DNA from: Artemia franciscana
Lineage: Eukaryota; Arthropoda; Branchiopoda; Anostraca; Artemiidae
Direction of reading: 5' to 3'
Assembly (NCBI RefSeq): GCF_032884065.1
Contig: NC_088864.1
Location: 16,310,409-16,374,408, forward strand
DNA: 64,000 nt
Shown here: positions 10,340 through 22,309 of the stretch, in pieces
Layout: each line of letters starts with the position of its first letter
Numbering within the stretch: position 1 is the stretch's first letter
Made by a program: the position numbers and the translations under genes
Notes under the pieces: model-generated
What the model was told of the DNA's origin: nothing
Databases searched by the model: none
The model's input: only the letters and a program-made list of their open reading frames with translations

Positions 10340-13300
10340 ATGGGTTACTGCTTACTTGCCGTTCATTACTAAAATAAACTCGGTGAGTGTTCGTTCACTG
10401 TAATTTGTATTCTTTTTTAAAGTTTAACTTCTACTCGTCTGAATTCAACTCGTTTCAAGTCCATATGTTTCTTTTTACTTTTGTTCAAAAACGTTTTGTT
10501 TACTTTTCTGTGTTTAATAACGCAGTAATTTCAACAAAATTTATATAAATTTTAACATAGCCACACACAAAAGGGGCAATCTTACAAAAAAGAAAAGAAA
10601 TTGACATATTTTTCGTTGAGTTTCACTTATATATCCAATATTGGCTTCTAACGTTATATTTTCTTCTAAGAACGTTGACATTGTGCGTAAGGGTTTAAGC
10701 ACAGTGTTGCATGTGGATCTGTATGCACACATTAGCTCCCCCTCGAAATAGGAAAAGGAAATCGATTTTTGAATTTATGTTTTCCGTTGAAGTAGTTGGC
10801 ATAAAATCATGAATGCGTGACTTCAAAATTCTACCCCCAGCCTGTTGACGTGAGGGTTGTCTTAATAAAAAAAAAGAAAATAGATGAACGATCATCCGTG
10901 GAAAATGGTAATGAAAAGTCTTTTTACAGAAAAAGGGTATTCATTGATGGAAATGAAACAATTATCCCAAGTAGTATATAGGGAATCGCCTGGTCTCTAC
11001 AGAAGTGGTAAGTTGCTTACAATCCTTTGGTGGTCACTGGAGAGGGAAGCCACTTAGTCAGTAATTGCAATTGAGGAGCCCTGGTCGTTGACCGTGGATT
11101 GAGAGACTTAAAAGTCAACAGTTACGAAAAAACTGTCCTTAGTTATTTTATAACGGTGGAATTCCTCTATAGTTTTATGTCCAGGCGTCCATTCATACGT
11201 TGTTTTTTTTGGGGAGGGGGGGTTTATATATTTTGTAAGGAGTGAGCCTTTAACTCAATTGTTTCTTAGGATTTCCCCATTGATGTCTATGCTATTTATA
11301 GGATTTGATATCTTTGGTATTTTTTAGATTTACTCGCTCCTTGAATTTTAACGGACCAGCTGTGACCCTTCTACAAATCGTTAAAAATCTTTTAGATTGC
11401 TTAATAGCAATATTGTCAGCCAAATAGTGAGGAATTATGCCCAGTTTTCTGTCAACCAAAGTCTTAGAAAATGAGATGGAGTTTACTTGCACAGGATAGT
11501 TCCAAAATACTTCTATCTTGGCTGTTGGTTTGTGACTTCCTTTGTAAAACATATGGTTTGCCTCCTCAAAGTAAGCGAGCTTCATAGCTTGATTGATTTT
11601 TTTTCCTAGCTTCTGTGGTTCTCAAGACAAAAATCCGTGATATCTTCTTTTCTTACCCAAAGGTGCAGCTAGAAAATACTTGAATCCCTCCCCTTGGCTG
11701 CCAGCCTTATAATCCCAAAACGAGGGTTTATTTTATTTGTCTTGTTTTTGTTGTTTTATTATTTTGTTCAGTGTTTGATTACAGGTTGACAATTTTTTTT
11801 TGAATTTATTTCGGGAGAGGAATAATATTGTTTTATAAATGGTAAGAACTTAGTAAATTATGTATAAATTGCAACCAACCGTTAAAAACGGGTTTTAGGA
11901 GAGCACTGATCCAAATACCCTACCCCCTTTGCTGAAGTACTTACTTTGGGGGCGTATAAAAACATTCCAAAGGTGCTGTTAGCCTGGATGTTTATCTATC
12001 CAACGTCAGATTAGTAATGGATTTTATTATTTTATACCCCATGTTTAATTTATTGTGCCGAGAAGGAGTGTATAGACTCATTTTTTTTTTTTAGACAACT
12101 ATGGAGACGACCAAGGAATACAGTGGAACCAATTTTTGGAATAATAGAATATAAGTGAAAAAAGGAACCTTATAAGGCAGAAATGAACAAGAATGTCTTT
12201 CTTTTATTCAAAATTCAAAAATTGTAATGGGGGGAGCTCAAAATTTTCCCTGACGCGTTAAGCAGTTTACAAAGGAAGGCTAAAGGTGCCAGGTCAAGAG
12301 CATGAGAGGCGCAAACTCCAGGGTAATCTCAGGAGCAGAAGCCAAAGCCATCTATAATGAGCCCTTTGAGGGACTGCACCCTCAGGTAAAAGCTTGAAAA
12401 AAGGGTCAACTAGATTCACAGTCTTTTTGCATAGCGAAATCTGGCAAAACTCAATCTGACGAGCCCCAGATCCATCCGAACAAATGGAAACAATGCGGCT
12501 GTGATCACAATTTCTTGCTCAAAATATCATTTGGAGAAGATAATTACTTTAATGAGATATCATGGTGGCCTTCTTGTCTAGGGTCCATTCTTCATATGGA
12601 TCATAAGGGGGGTATTAGCACGGAAATCGTCACGGTTGGTTAGCCTGGTCAACAGGAAATCAGGTCATCAAAATATACCCTTACATGGCCTATGTTCATA
12701 TTTCCTGGCTTAAACAAGGAGAATCTTTCAAATGGAATACACTTTGATTGGAGCGGAAATATCATCTCGCAAATGTTTACACTGATTGATTGCAAAAGAG
12801 TTATCAGGTTCATGCCCCTCTAGGGATAAAGTAGATGATATCGTGAGAAATGACACCAATTTTTGAGTCATACAAAACAGGAAAAGTCAGTTTATTAGTT
12901 TGCGGTCGTCCTAGCACAACTATCTCACGCTCTTTTTTATGCCTTTGTTTGTGGTTTTTAGTTGTTCACGGTCGAGTTACCCCAATGATACTACTTATCC
13001 TCTGGTTTAATAAAGCAATAATTAATGCTAGCTAATGAGCATCATGGGTACCAGTTTTTTTATGCAAGGCAGGGAGAGGGGGGGGGGCTAATTAAGCTAA
13101 GAATAATGTACACCAGTTACCGCCTGGAAAGAGGTAAATTCGAGAATCCTGATGCAAATGCAGCAAAATCATAATATCGCCAATTTCACGAGGTTTTGAT
13201 CAAAACTTGCATTTTTCTTTCACGCTTACTAAGTAGTAAGTGTAAGCGTGAATCGTCATAAAAACGTACCCAGATGGGCCTTGGCACTTTTTCTTTGACG

Positions 13301-13490
13301 CTCAATCTTGATGAGATAACACACAATATGAAGAAAATATAATACTTTAGATACAAATTTGGGCTATATATTTGTACATTAGGGGAGTGGGGTGAAATAT
13401 AGCAGGTCTGCATGCAGAATGTATTAGGTAGCATATCGTATACAGAAAACAGCGCTGCCTAAGTAAAGTGCAATGCGAGCACAATGTATT
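10340..13490. other. About 3 kb with no recognised gene
   Basis: ORFs here are short, overlap on opposite strands and show no recognisable domain. The stretch 12270-12500 is less AT-rich than its surroundings but has no ORF of note. A 9-bp-arm hairpin (CACGCTTAC / GTAAGCGTG) lies at 13221-13250. One solo ATATATTTGTACATTAGGGG motif lies at 13360-13395. The rest is ordinary AT-rich DNA as far as I can see. Confidence 0.5.
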
Positions 13491-13499
13491 ATTTTTTTT

Positions 13500-15400
13500 T
13501 TAGACCAGGGCACTTCGTATCGAAGGAATTTTGTTGAAACCTGGAAAAGATCTAATTCGATTGGAAATTGAAAGTGCTAGTGCCCTTTTTAATAGTCAAA
13601 AGTAATCGGAGGGCAACTAACCCGCTACCACGCCCAACATTTCCCCAAACACATCAAATCAAATTTTGAGATAGCCATTTTGTTCAACGTAGTCAAAAGT
13701 CCGGCAATTATGTATTTGAGGATGAGGCCCCCCCCCCCCGAAGCCCTTTGGGCAAGGGTTGTAAGTTATGCCCTGGGGGCATATAGGTGTATATAGAAAG
13801 GGTGATCGTATAACCTTTGGAGGGGCACATTGGATTGGTATCAAAAGTTATAGTTCTCTTTTTAAGATTCAGAGTGATCGGAGGGTGGATTCCTCCCCCA
13901 TACCTCGTATTTTCCTGAAATCCATCTGATAGAAATTTCGAGATTGCCATTTGTTGTCTTAGAAACTTCGAAAAGAGCTCAATCGATCGGAAATTGAAAG
14001 GGCTAGTTCCTTTTTAATAGTTGAAAATGATGGGAGGGTAATTAACCCCCCTCCCACACCCACCATTTCCAAAAACCTATCTAATCAAAATTTTAGATAG
14101 CCATTTTGTTCAACGTAATTGAAAGGTCCGTAATTGAAAGGTCCTATGGGCATATAAGTATATATAGAAAGGGTGATCGTATAACCTTTGAAGGGTCACA
14201 TGGCATTGGTAATTAGAAGTCTTAGCTCTCTTTTTAAGATTCAGAGTGACCAGAGGGTGGATACCTCCCCCATACCTCATATTTTCCCAAAGTGCATCTT
14301 ATAGAAATTTTGAGATTGCCATTTGTTGTCTTAGAAACTTTGAAAAGAGCTCAATCGATCGGAAATTGTAAGGGCTAGTTCCTTTTTAATAGTCAAAAGT
14401 GATTGGAGGGTAACTAACCCCCCTCCCACGCCCACCATTTCCAAAAACATATCTAATCCACATTTTAGATGGCTATTTTGTTCAACGTAATTGAAAGGTC
14501 TGAAAATTACGTCTTTGAGGATAATGATCCCCCAGATACCTCAGGGCAAGGGTGTAAGTTATGCCCAGGGGGCATATAAGGTATGTAAGTGGTGATCGTA
14601 TAACCTTATGAGGGGGCACATTGGATTTATAATCAGAAGTTCTAGTTCTCTTTTTAAGATTCAGAGGGATCGGAGGGTGGATGCTTCCCCCATACTTCGT
14701 ATTTTCCCGAAATATATTTGATTTTAATTTTAAGATAGCCATTTGTTGTCATAGAAACTTCAAAAACAGCTTATTTCATTGGAAATTGAAAGGGCTAGTG
14801 CCCTTTTTTAGTCAAAAGTGGTTAGAGGGTTACTAGCCCCCCTCCCTCGCCTACTATTTCCCCAAATATATCCAGTCAAAATTTTGAGATGGCCATTTTG
14901 TTCAACGTAATTGAAAACTAGAAATTATGTCTTTAAGGATGACAAAACCCCTCCCCCCACAGCCTTCAGGGCAAGGTAAGCTCTGCCCTGGGGCATACAA
15001 GGTATATATAGAAGGGTGGTCGTATAAAAACCAGAGGGGGCTAGTTGGATTTGTAATCAGAAGTTCTAGTGGCCTTTAAAGATTCATTGATGGGGGGTGG
15101 ATAACTCCCACCCCAAACCTCGTATTTTCCCGTAATCCATATGATAGAAATTTTGAGATGACCATTTGTTTTCGTAGAAACTTTGAAAAAGGCTCATTCG
15201 ATTGGAAATTAAAAGGGCTAGTGTCCTTTCTATTAGTCAAAAGTCATTGGAAGGCAACACGCCCCCCCCCCACTCCCATTAATTCTCAAAACACATCTAA
15301 TCAAAACTTCGAGATAGCCATTTTGTTCAGCATAGTTGAAAGGTCTGCAAATTATGTTTTTGACAACCCCCATACCCTCTCAAGACCAGAACAGAAGTTA
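13500..15400 (+). repeat. Tandem array, unit about 420 bp, itself a dimer of about 210 bp
   Basis: The block GAAAAGAGCTCAATCGATCGGAAATTG-like recurs at about 13542, 13971, 14341, 14762 and 15184 (spacings about 429, 370, 421 and 422). Within each unit the first half (GGGCTAGTGCCCTTTTTAAT.., ..GAGGGCAACTAACCCCCC.., ..TTTTGAGATAGCCATTTTGTTC) is matched by a diverged second half (..AGTTCTAGTTCTCTTTTTAAGATTC.., ..GGAGGGTGGATAACTCCCCC.., ..TTTTGAGATGGCCATTTGTTGTC). The half-unit also occurs in the body of PAL-HP elements, for example 22360-22590. Short minus-strand ORFs here repeat the same peptide and are repeat artefacts. Confidence 0.85.
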
Positions 15401-15544
15401 AATTTACTGAAAAAATTGGCTGTCAATTGTCAGTTTAGTAAACATATACTGACATATGTTCCGTAAAGTTTTAATAATTTTCATTTTATTAAAGTCAAAA
15501 AATTGAATGTTTTAAATGAATTTTGTTTATTTAAATCATACGAT

Positions 15545-15680
15545 AGATAACCGAGTCATACTCAAAATGAGCAAAATTTGACATGAGTAGGGCTGACAAC
15601 ACCCATGTGTATGCAAAATTTGACATGAGTAGGGCTGACAACACCCATGAGTAGTGACAACACTCAATACCAAAATAATC
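15545..15680. repeat. Short direct duplication (GCAAAATTTGACATGAGTAG)
   Basis: A ~37-bp block beginning GCAAAATTTGACATGAGTAG occurs twice, about 15570 and 15614. A related block occurs at 16655-16700 inside the foldback at 16470-16975, so the two loci share a repeat family. Confidence 0.75.
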
Positions 15681-15759
15681 TGCACTTTATTGAGAAAAAA
15701 ACATTTAAAATGTTTTCACTGTGTTTTTACTTGTTAATATGTTTTTACTAGATATATGA

Positions 15760-15960
15760 AGGGGAAAGTCCTCGCCCTTGCACTCCAATTACAGTGCGAG
15801 TGTCTGTTGCCAATTTTAAGAGTAACAAGAGATTGGAGGGTAATCAGCCCTTCTCTCAAGCCCATTTATTTTCCAAACGCATCCAGTCAAAATTTTGAGA
15901 CAGCCATTTTGTTCAGCAGAATAGAACGGTTAATCAACTATATCTTTAGAGATATTAGGC
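15760..15960 (+). repeat. Diverged half-unit of the 420-bp array
   Basis: The order GATTGGAGGGTAATCAGCCC, CATCCAGTCAAAATTTTGAG, ACAGCCATTTTGTTCAGCA matches the first half of the 13500-15400 unit. It sits about 360 bp beyond the array end. Confidence 0.65.
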
Positions 15961-16469
15961 AAATATTTTTAGAGATATATTCTAGAGATATTATGACAAC
16001 CCCCATAATTACGCAATTGAGAAATTATGGTTTAAAACTGAATGTTGCTTTAAAATAAATCAAAAAGCATTATGTTAAATGGTTGCCAATAAGACACCTC
16101 AGCAATATATCGAGAACGACTGGGGGTATTAAGTTGAAACTTTAGGAGATACTACTATTACTACTTCTGCTCTTACGATTTAAATAAATAAAAAGAGGGT
16201 AGGTGTATCCAAGTTGTCAAAGAGCACAGATAAAATCTTTTGGGAATGATATTAACTTTCAGGACAACTTCAGAAGCTATAAAATTAAATTAAAAACACA
16301 AGATTAAATTAGAAATGCTTTGTGTCAATTGTGTCTCTATTACAAATTGTTGGAAAAGTTTCTCCATCATACAAATAGCAACCCATACTATTAATTCTTA
16401 TAGAAGAAAACTAAAAATATATACATTTTTCTTTTCCATGAAAGAGACTATGTCGATAAAAAATGAACA

Positions 16470-16975
16470 GAAATTAATAAAAAAAATTTTCCACAAGACA
16501 AGTTTTTCAAAGAAAAGTAAAGAGTTCCATTAAGCCAAGAATGAGCAAAAATAAATTATAGTAATCTTCCAAGCGTAAAACTACCACAAATCACTATCAA
16601 TAAATAAATGAAACTCAAAACGAATAGAAATTACAATAGATAGCCGAATCAAACTCAAAACGAGCAAAAATTAACATCAGTAGGGTTGATAACCCCTATG
16701 CCTCTCGTGACCAGAACACAATTTGCGCTTTAGTGAAAACAAAATATGCCTGAAATGTTTTTATCTTTCTTACTTTCTTGAATGAAAAATTATCAAAACC
16801 TTAACGAAGAAATGTCAGTATATATCAATTTAACTGACAATCCACGGTCATTTGTTTTTTTTTCCGTAAAGTGCAAATTGTGTTCTGGTCTTGAGAGGTC
16901 TTTTGCTCATTCTTGGCTTAATGGAGGTCTTTACTTTTCTTTGAAAATTTGTCTTGTGGATTTTTTTTTAAATTA
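16470..16975. repeat. Foldback element with about 72-bp arms
   Basis: The left arm, about 16478-16550, and the right arm, about 16901-16970, are reverse complements. The innermost 24 bp are identical (16527-16550 and 16901-16924). Inside them a second inverted pair is visible: CCTCTCGTGACCAGAACACA near 16700 and its partner near 16880-16900 (TGTTCTGGTCTTGAGAGG). The internal part is AT-rich without a plausible ORF. Confidence 0.85.
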
Positions 16976-18944
16976 TTTATGAAGTAAGAATCGTTTTCTA
17001 ACTTCAAACTGTCCAAATATTTTATCAACACTCCCCTATCCCTAATATGTAAATATATAGCCCAAATTATGTATTTCCTATCTATTCTCTCATTTGTATC
17101 ACTCTAAGCTGAGAGAAACTAACGAAGAAACCGGCTTGTTCTCAAGTTGTACACAGTGCAAACTTAAATGAGTGGCATATAATACACAACTACCCCTGTT
17201 TTTGCTACTATACAGGATATGCGCCTCCGAGATGTTTATACTATCCCCCCTCAGTGCCAATTTAAAAGTGTACTTGCAGCTAAAACTTCACAGAAATAAA
17301 AATTAAATTTAAATCTCTCTTCTTTATTGGGTGTCCTCTGACCGTGACGAATTCTCATAAATTTATGATTTAGTTTTGCTTGGCCGTCTATATGAAAAAC
17401 CCAGGCAAGGTGCTTATTAGCGTAAGTAAAGGGGTAATTCTTTTCCACTTTTCTCAGGACCCTTTAGACAACAATCACCTCTTGAACCTTCATATTTTTT
17501 AGTTTAATTATGGTCTTCCACTTTAATGAACATTAATACCCCTCCGGGTTTAACAGGAGCTGTGTAACACCTGCTCAAGCTACTGTCTTACGCCGCACAA
17601 GTCTTCTTTCCCTTAAGAATTATTATTTTTTACTGACAGGGAATAAATTGCCTTTCAGGTCAGCCATTATGATACAGCTAAATTGATGGAGATATACACT
17701 TACTTGCCCATTAATATGAGGAATAAAACCAGGATTTAAGGCTGGGGAGCGGGGGAAGATTCAACGTTTATGACCTGAGAGCACAATTGTTTTATCGCTC
17801 AAAACTCATGCTGAGAAATCCAGTTAATCCAATTAAAATCCAGTGTCAATCAAGTTAAAAGAAATCATCTTTTTTTTCGGCCCCTAATAATAGCAAAAGA
17901 AGGAGAATATGATAAAATTAATCTGAGGACAAATTCACTATCAGGGAAGGTGCTAACTGGTTGATTAGGACAAAAGTGAATTTTCTTTTACTAAGCAGTT
18001 GAGGGTTTCAGGAGATCAAATTCTATGAAAATGGGGGATGGCTAAGACATTAGACGTAGGAGCGGATTTTGTCAAAATAAAATCCCTTAATTGGTGGCAT
18101 AGGAAAGGGGCTTGGAGGAAGTGGACAGCTCCGGATCCCATCCTTGTAAGCAGTGGTAAAAAATTGATCCAAAAAGGCTGTTCTTCGTGTTTACTAGTCA
18201 GTTTGTTATCTTTACAAAGTGTTGCTTTCAAAATAGCTTCATTGCCTTTTCCTATTCGTTTTAACATGGATCACAGCGGGGATGGTATAATAATGTTAAT
18301 AGTACTACTATGTTGAAAAATATTATATTTTTTTATACTTTATTATGTAGTTATTTACATGCGCAACTTGTTCTTCCTTTCACTTCTTTGTTTCTATAAT
18401 GTAAACACTATAAATAACTTCTGGTAATTCTGTATTTAACAGTTAGGTAATAAATCCAAAAAATGGAAGGGGCGACAAGCTGAAATTCTGCCATGGTTTT
18501 CAGAAGAACTTCCTATGGCACTGTTCCTGATCACCCCCACCCCAACGGGCGAAATCGCACAATTACGAGACTGCTGCTTGCTTTTTACGAAGTTTTCTTT
18601 AGCTCCGATTGTTTATTCCGATAGATGTCCTGATGACAAGTCATTAGTTTTTACCTTTGGTAGCTCCCCTGCAGAAATCAGGATGGATCGTGCTATCTAA
18701 TAAGTATAGCTAAGACTAAATAATAATAAAACATAACTAAAATATACTAAATATTCCCTAAAACATAAAGTTAAAAAGAACTCTTGCTTCCTACCAAGTT
18801 GCTCTGACGCGTAGAAATTAGTAACCCAGATATTCCTCCGCCTGTGGCAGGGCTACCAGTTTAGGAAGGGGGTCAGGGGGTAACTTTACCCCTAGTTTTT
18901 TCACCTCTGAAAAATAACCCTGAAAATATTTTTATATAATATTA

Positions 18945-19085
18945 TCATCAAGGCCGTATCCAGGGGGGCTAGTGAACTCCCTCTCCCCCAAATGTTTGTC
19001 TGACCTGTAAAAACGTAACATAATGTATATAAACAAATTTTGGGTGCTTACTTTAAATATTTGTTTGTACCCCGACCGAAAATCC
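18945..19085 (+). repeat. GGCCGTATCC MITE, 5' end only
   Basis: It starts AAGGCCGTATCCAGGGGGG (18951-18969) and continues with CCCTCCCCCAAATGTTTG and AAAAACGTAACATAATG-type sequence, as in the full copy at 52510-52690. The right terminal repeat is missing or eroded (ACCCCGACCGAAAATCC). Confidence 0.7.
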
Positions 19086-19884
19086 TGAATTAAGCCTTGA
19101 TATTCATAGAAAAATATCTTTACTGTTATTTTCCTTTAAAAAAAAAAGAGAACAAACAAAATTGTCCCAGCGTAAAATCTAGGAAATACATTTTAAAAAT
19201 TGAAAATTCCCTTAGGAGTCGGGATAGGCTATTTCATGATCTATTCAAGTTACTTCTAAGAGGTTTAGAAGAGACAAAGGATCTCAAAAAGTTCTTCCAT
19301 GTTTTTTAAGAACCGAAGATATAATTGACGTACATCTGGACCATAATGCCACGCTAAACATACTATGTTAGCAAACCCACTTTAACTTCACCCATTTTTT
19401 TTCGTTAATAGAAGTAAATGACTTATACTGATATTTGTTATTATACTATGGCTATACTTGTCTTCATGAGAATCAACAGAAACGGAAATGAACTTCATGA
19501 TTTTTTAATGTTTTATACAGAGTACTTCAAGTCATTTCTTTTTTCATTTGGATTTGAAATAGTAGTCTTTAAATTAACAATAAAAAGAAACCTGAAATTT
19601 GGCACAGTCACTTTTTACGGCAAATAATTCAATTCCCAATGAAGACCATTTATAGCATTAAAATTTAACTACCGAAACAAAGCCTTTTAATTAAGGTGGA
19701 CGGGCGCTCTTTGTCTTCGCAGGATGTCCGGTCAAAAGCTACTATTTCCCGGATCTTCAAAGTTTAACTTTGTGGTTTGAGGATCAGTTTCTGCTGGATA
19801 GTCAGCAATCCAATTTTGGATCATTTACATTTCCGTCATATTAAAACAGGTGTTACTAACCATGGTGCTCTTAACTTATTTAAA

Positions 19885-19990
19885 GCTGTTAAACTTAATT
19901 TTAAGTTTTAATTTAATTTTAAACTTAATTTTAAACTTAATTTTAAACTTAATTTTAATTTAATTTTAATACTTAATTTTAAAGCTGTTA
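19885..19990. repeat. AT-rich minisatellite (TTAATTTTAAAC)
   Basis: The ~12-bp word TTAATTTTAAAC recurs in tandem. The block is flanked by a direct repeat, TTTAAAGCTGTTAAACTT, at about 19880 and 19980. Confidence 0.85.
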
Positions 19991-20434
19991 AACTTATAAC
20001 GTTGTTTTAGTAGCTCTTATATCAAATTTTCAGTAACGTCACACTCCTTATTTCTTATGTGTGCTTTTGGGAGATCAACAACGGCCGTGAAAGTGATAAT
20101 CAGCGTTGTCAGCTCTGAGATAGACTCTACGGACTTTAGAAACAAAATTATACCACAAGGGATAATTTGGTAAAATCTGAAAACAATACTAAGGATTTAT
20201 GGCTCGGGTTGCCTTTGGACAATCAAACGGGTTACATTAATTCCATTTTAGAGAGAGATGAAAAAATTCTACCGTAAGGGTTGAAAAATTAAACCAAAAG
20301 TAGAGACAACCCTGTATCCTGAAGGAGGAAGAATATGCACTGTCTGTATACTAAGAATCGGATTCTTTGTAAAATAGTCAAATATTGTTTTTTTTTTCCT
20401 GAAAATCCAACTTTTATACAAAAATAATTGTCAA

Positions 20435-22095
20435 ACAATTCGTGGTAACGAACTGTAAGTAAGGAGCTACTCGGCTCAATATTAACCAAAACTCTAAAAA
20501 ACGGAATTTTGATACAAATTGATACATCAAAAGAATTAAATTTTAATGCTGATTTCAAATATATCAATCATTAAGTTTAGTCATACCAATCAAAGGTTAT
20601 GTGCCGGAAAAACATTTCCTTATTTTCGAAAAAAGGAGGAAACACTCCCTAAATGTCATAGAATCCTAATGATTCTATAAATCACAACATCAGATTCGGC
20701 GTATTTGAGAGCCATACTATAGAGATTTCAGGCTCCTATCTGCAAAAATGTGGAATTTTCTATTTTTTGCCAGAAGAAAGATCATGGATGTTTATTTTCT
20801 TTTTGTTTGCTTGTTTGTTTTTTTTTTTCATAGTTAATCGTATTGACTCAGTGGTCTTAGGATATTGGGAGAGGGCTCATTCGAATGGAAATTAAAAGTT
20901 CTAGTGCCCTTTTATGTGACCAAAAAACTGGAGGGTAACTAGACCCCCGCTATTTCTTTCAAAATTGTTCGATCAAACTTTTGAGATAGCCGATTTCTTC
21001 AGCATAGCTGAAAGGTCAAATGTTTTTGGAGATATCATGACCCCCACACAACCCCTGGGGCAAGGTCTTTACGTTACAAAATGTGTCCATTGTTTGCGTT
21101 TAGTATTTGTTATTGGGAACTATGCATGTATTTTTCAGATGGGAAGGGCAAATTTTTCTCTGGTGGGATTTCCCATGTGGAGGGGATTTTCCAGGGGGAA
21201 TTTTACACTGGGGCAATTTGCCAGAATTCCTATACAAAATTCTTTTTATATTTCTTGCTTTCTCTTTTCCGTCTCAATTTTACATGTGGAGTGGTTAAGG
21301 GGAATGGCCTAGGATTGAATTGTCTAGAGAATATATTCATGGGGAGGGTATTCCTCCGTGGAGGTGGGGCCAAATTTCCTGGGATTATTTAAAAATGATC
21401 AGAAATTAAATTAAAAAAAAATCAGCTGTAAGTAAGGAGCAACATTACAACTTAAAATGAACAGAATTTATTACGAATATGAAGGGGTTTGCCTCCTCCT
21501 CAACACCTCGCTCTTTAAGCTAAACTTTAATTCTTGTCCCAATTCTTTAAGAACGACATCTGAAACCCTATATTCCTTTAATTGGAACAACAAGAAGTTT
21601 TTTTTTTCAAACGTACTAAAAAACTTTAACTTAAAGAGCGAGATGTTGTAGAGGAGGCACCCCCTTCACATACGTAATAATCTCTGTTCGTTTTAAGTAT
21701 GCATGAAGGCACGCTTTTTATTTATAGCATAAAAAAAACTAGTTTTTTTAACTAAAAGTAAGGAGCGACATTAAAACTTAAAACGAACAGAAATTACTCC
21801 GTAAATGAAATGGGTTGTCCCCTCCGCAATCCCTCGCTCTTTACGCTAAAGCTTTTAATTGTTTTTAAAAGCAGAATTGTGGCAAAGAGTCAAACTTTAG
21901 CGTACAGAGCGAGGGATTGCGGAGGGTAAACATTACTGTTTTAAAAAGAAGAGCTGAGAGAAAGAGTCAAACTTTAGCGTAAAGAGCGGGGCGTTGATGA
22001 GGAAGCAGCCCCTTTCATATACGAAGTAATTTCTGTTCGTTTTAAGTTTTAATGTCGCTCCTTACTTTCAGTTGAAAAAACTTGTTTTTTTTTAT
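20435..22095 (-). mobile_element. PAL-HP composite element, near full length
   Basis: Read on the minus strand, it ends at the plus-strand left with the hairpin 20435-20456 (ACAATTCGT GGTA ACGAACTGT). The body (20457-21400) carries the GGCTCATTCGAATGGAAAT, TTTTGAGATAGCC and CCATGTGGAGGGG blocks. PAL-B lies at 21405-21720 and a PAL-A-type palindrome at 21748-22095. The linker normally found between the palindromes is replaced by about 60 unrelated bases. Several short ORFs across 20965-21400 are overlapping readings of the G-rich body and are not genes. The right palindrome could instead belong to the plus-oriented fragment that follows. Confidence 0.75.
21748..22095. repeat. PAL-A palindrome with a chimeric right side
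   Basis: The left arm carries CCCCTCCGCAATCCCTCGCTC (21819-21839). Its proper partner, GAGCGAGGGATTGCGGAGGG, is present at 21907-21926 but breaks off. A second right arm of a different type, GAGCGGGGCGTTGATGAGG, then starts at 21984 and continues to the end. The copy is therefore a recombinant of two palindrome types. Confidence 0.85.
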
Positions 22096-22099
22096 TTAA

Positions 22100-22305
22100 T
22101 TATATGTAAACACTGGTCGAAGTTTGTATCTTGCAGCCCCTCCCCCAGGGACTGTGGGGGAGTAAGTCATTCCCAAAGACGTAGTTATTATGGTTTTTAA
22201 CTATGCGGAACAAAATGGCTATCTCGAAATTTTGATCTGTTGACTTTGGAGAAAAAATGAGCGTGGGAAGGGGCCTAGGTGTTCAAATACGAACTGTTTG
22301 ATTAA
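22100..22305 (+). mobile_element. PAL-HP body fragment with internal deletion, ending in half a terminal hairpin
   Basis: ATGTAAACACTGGTCGAAG through GAAAAAATGAGCGTGGG matches the body at 46976-47140. The sequence then jumps to ACGAACTGTTTGATTA (22289-22304), which is the outer half of the 3' hairpin end as at 47641-47656. Confidence 0.75.
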
Positions 22306-22309
22306 TTTT

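Larger units (their letters stand above)
16980..20420. other. About 3.4 kb with scattered small repeats, no recognised gene
   Basis: Notable items are a solo palindrome arm at 17030-17062, a MITE fragment at 18945-19085 and an AT-rich minisatellite at 19885-19990. ORFs of 60-92 codons at 18016-18316 overlap on opposite strands, so at most one could be real. Neither shows a known domain. Confidence 0.4.

Noticed and set aside
13659..14742. Minus-strand ORFs with similar peptides (HPPITLNLKKRT type)
   Set aside because: They are readings of the 420-bp tandem units; the similarity comes from DNA repetition, not from a gene family.
18016..18316. Opposed 83- and 92-codon ORFs
   Set aside because: They overlap fully on opposite strands, with no recognised domain or context.
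20965..21392. Overlapping ORFs of 63-115 codons
   Set aside because: Three frames of the same G-rich PAL-HP body are open at once; none has protein-like composition.
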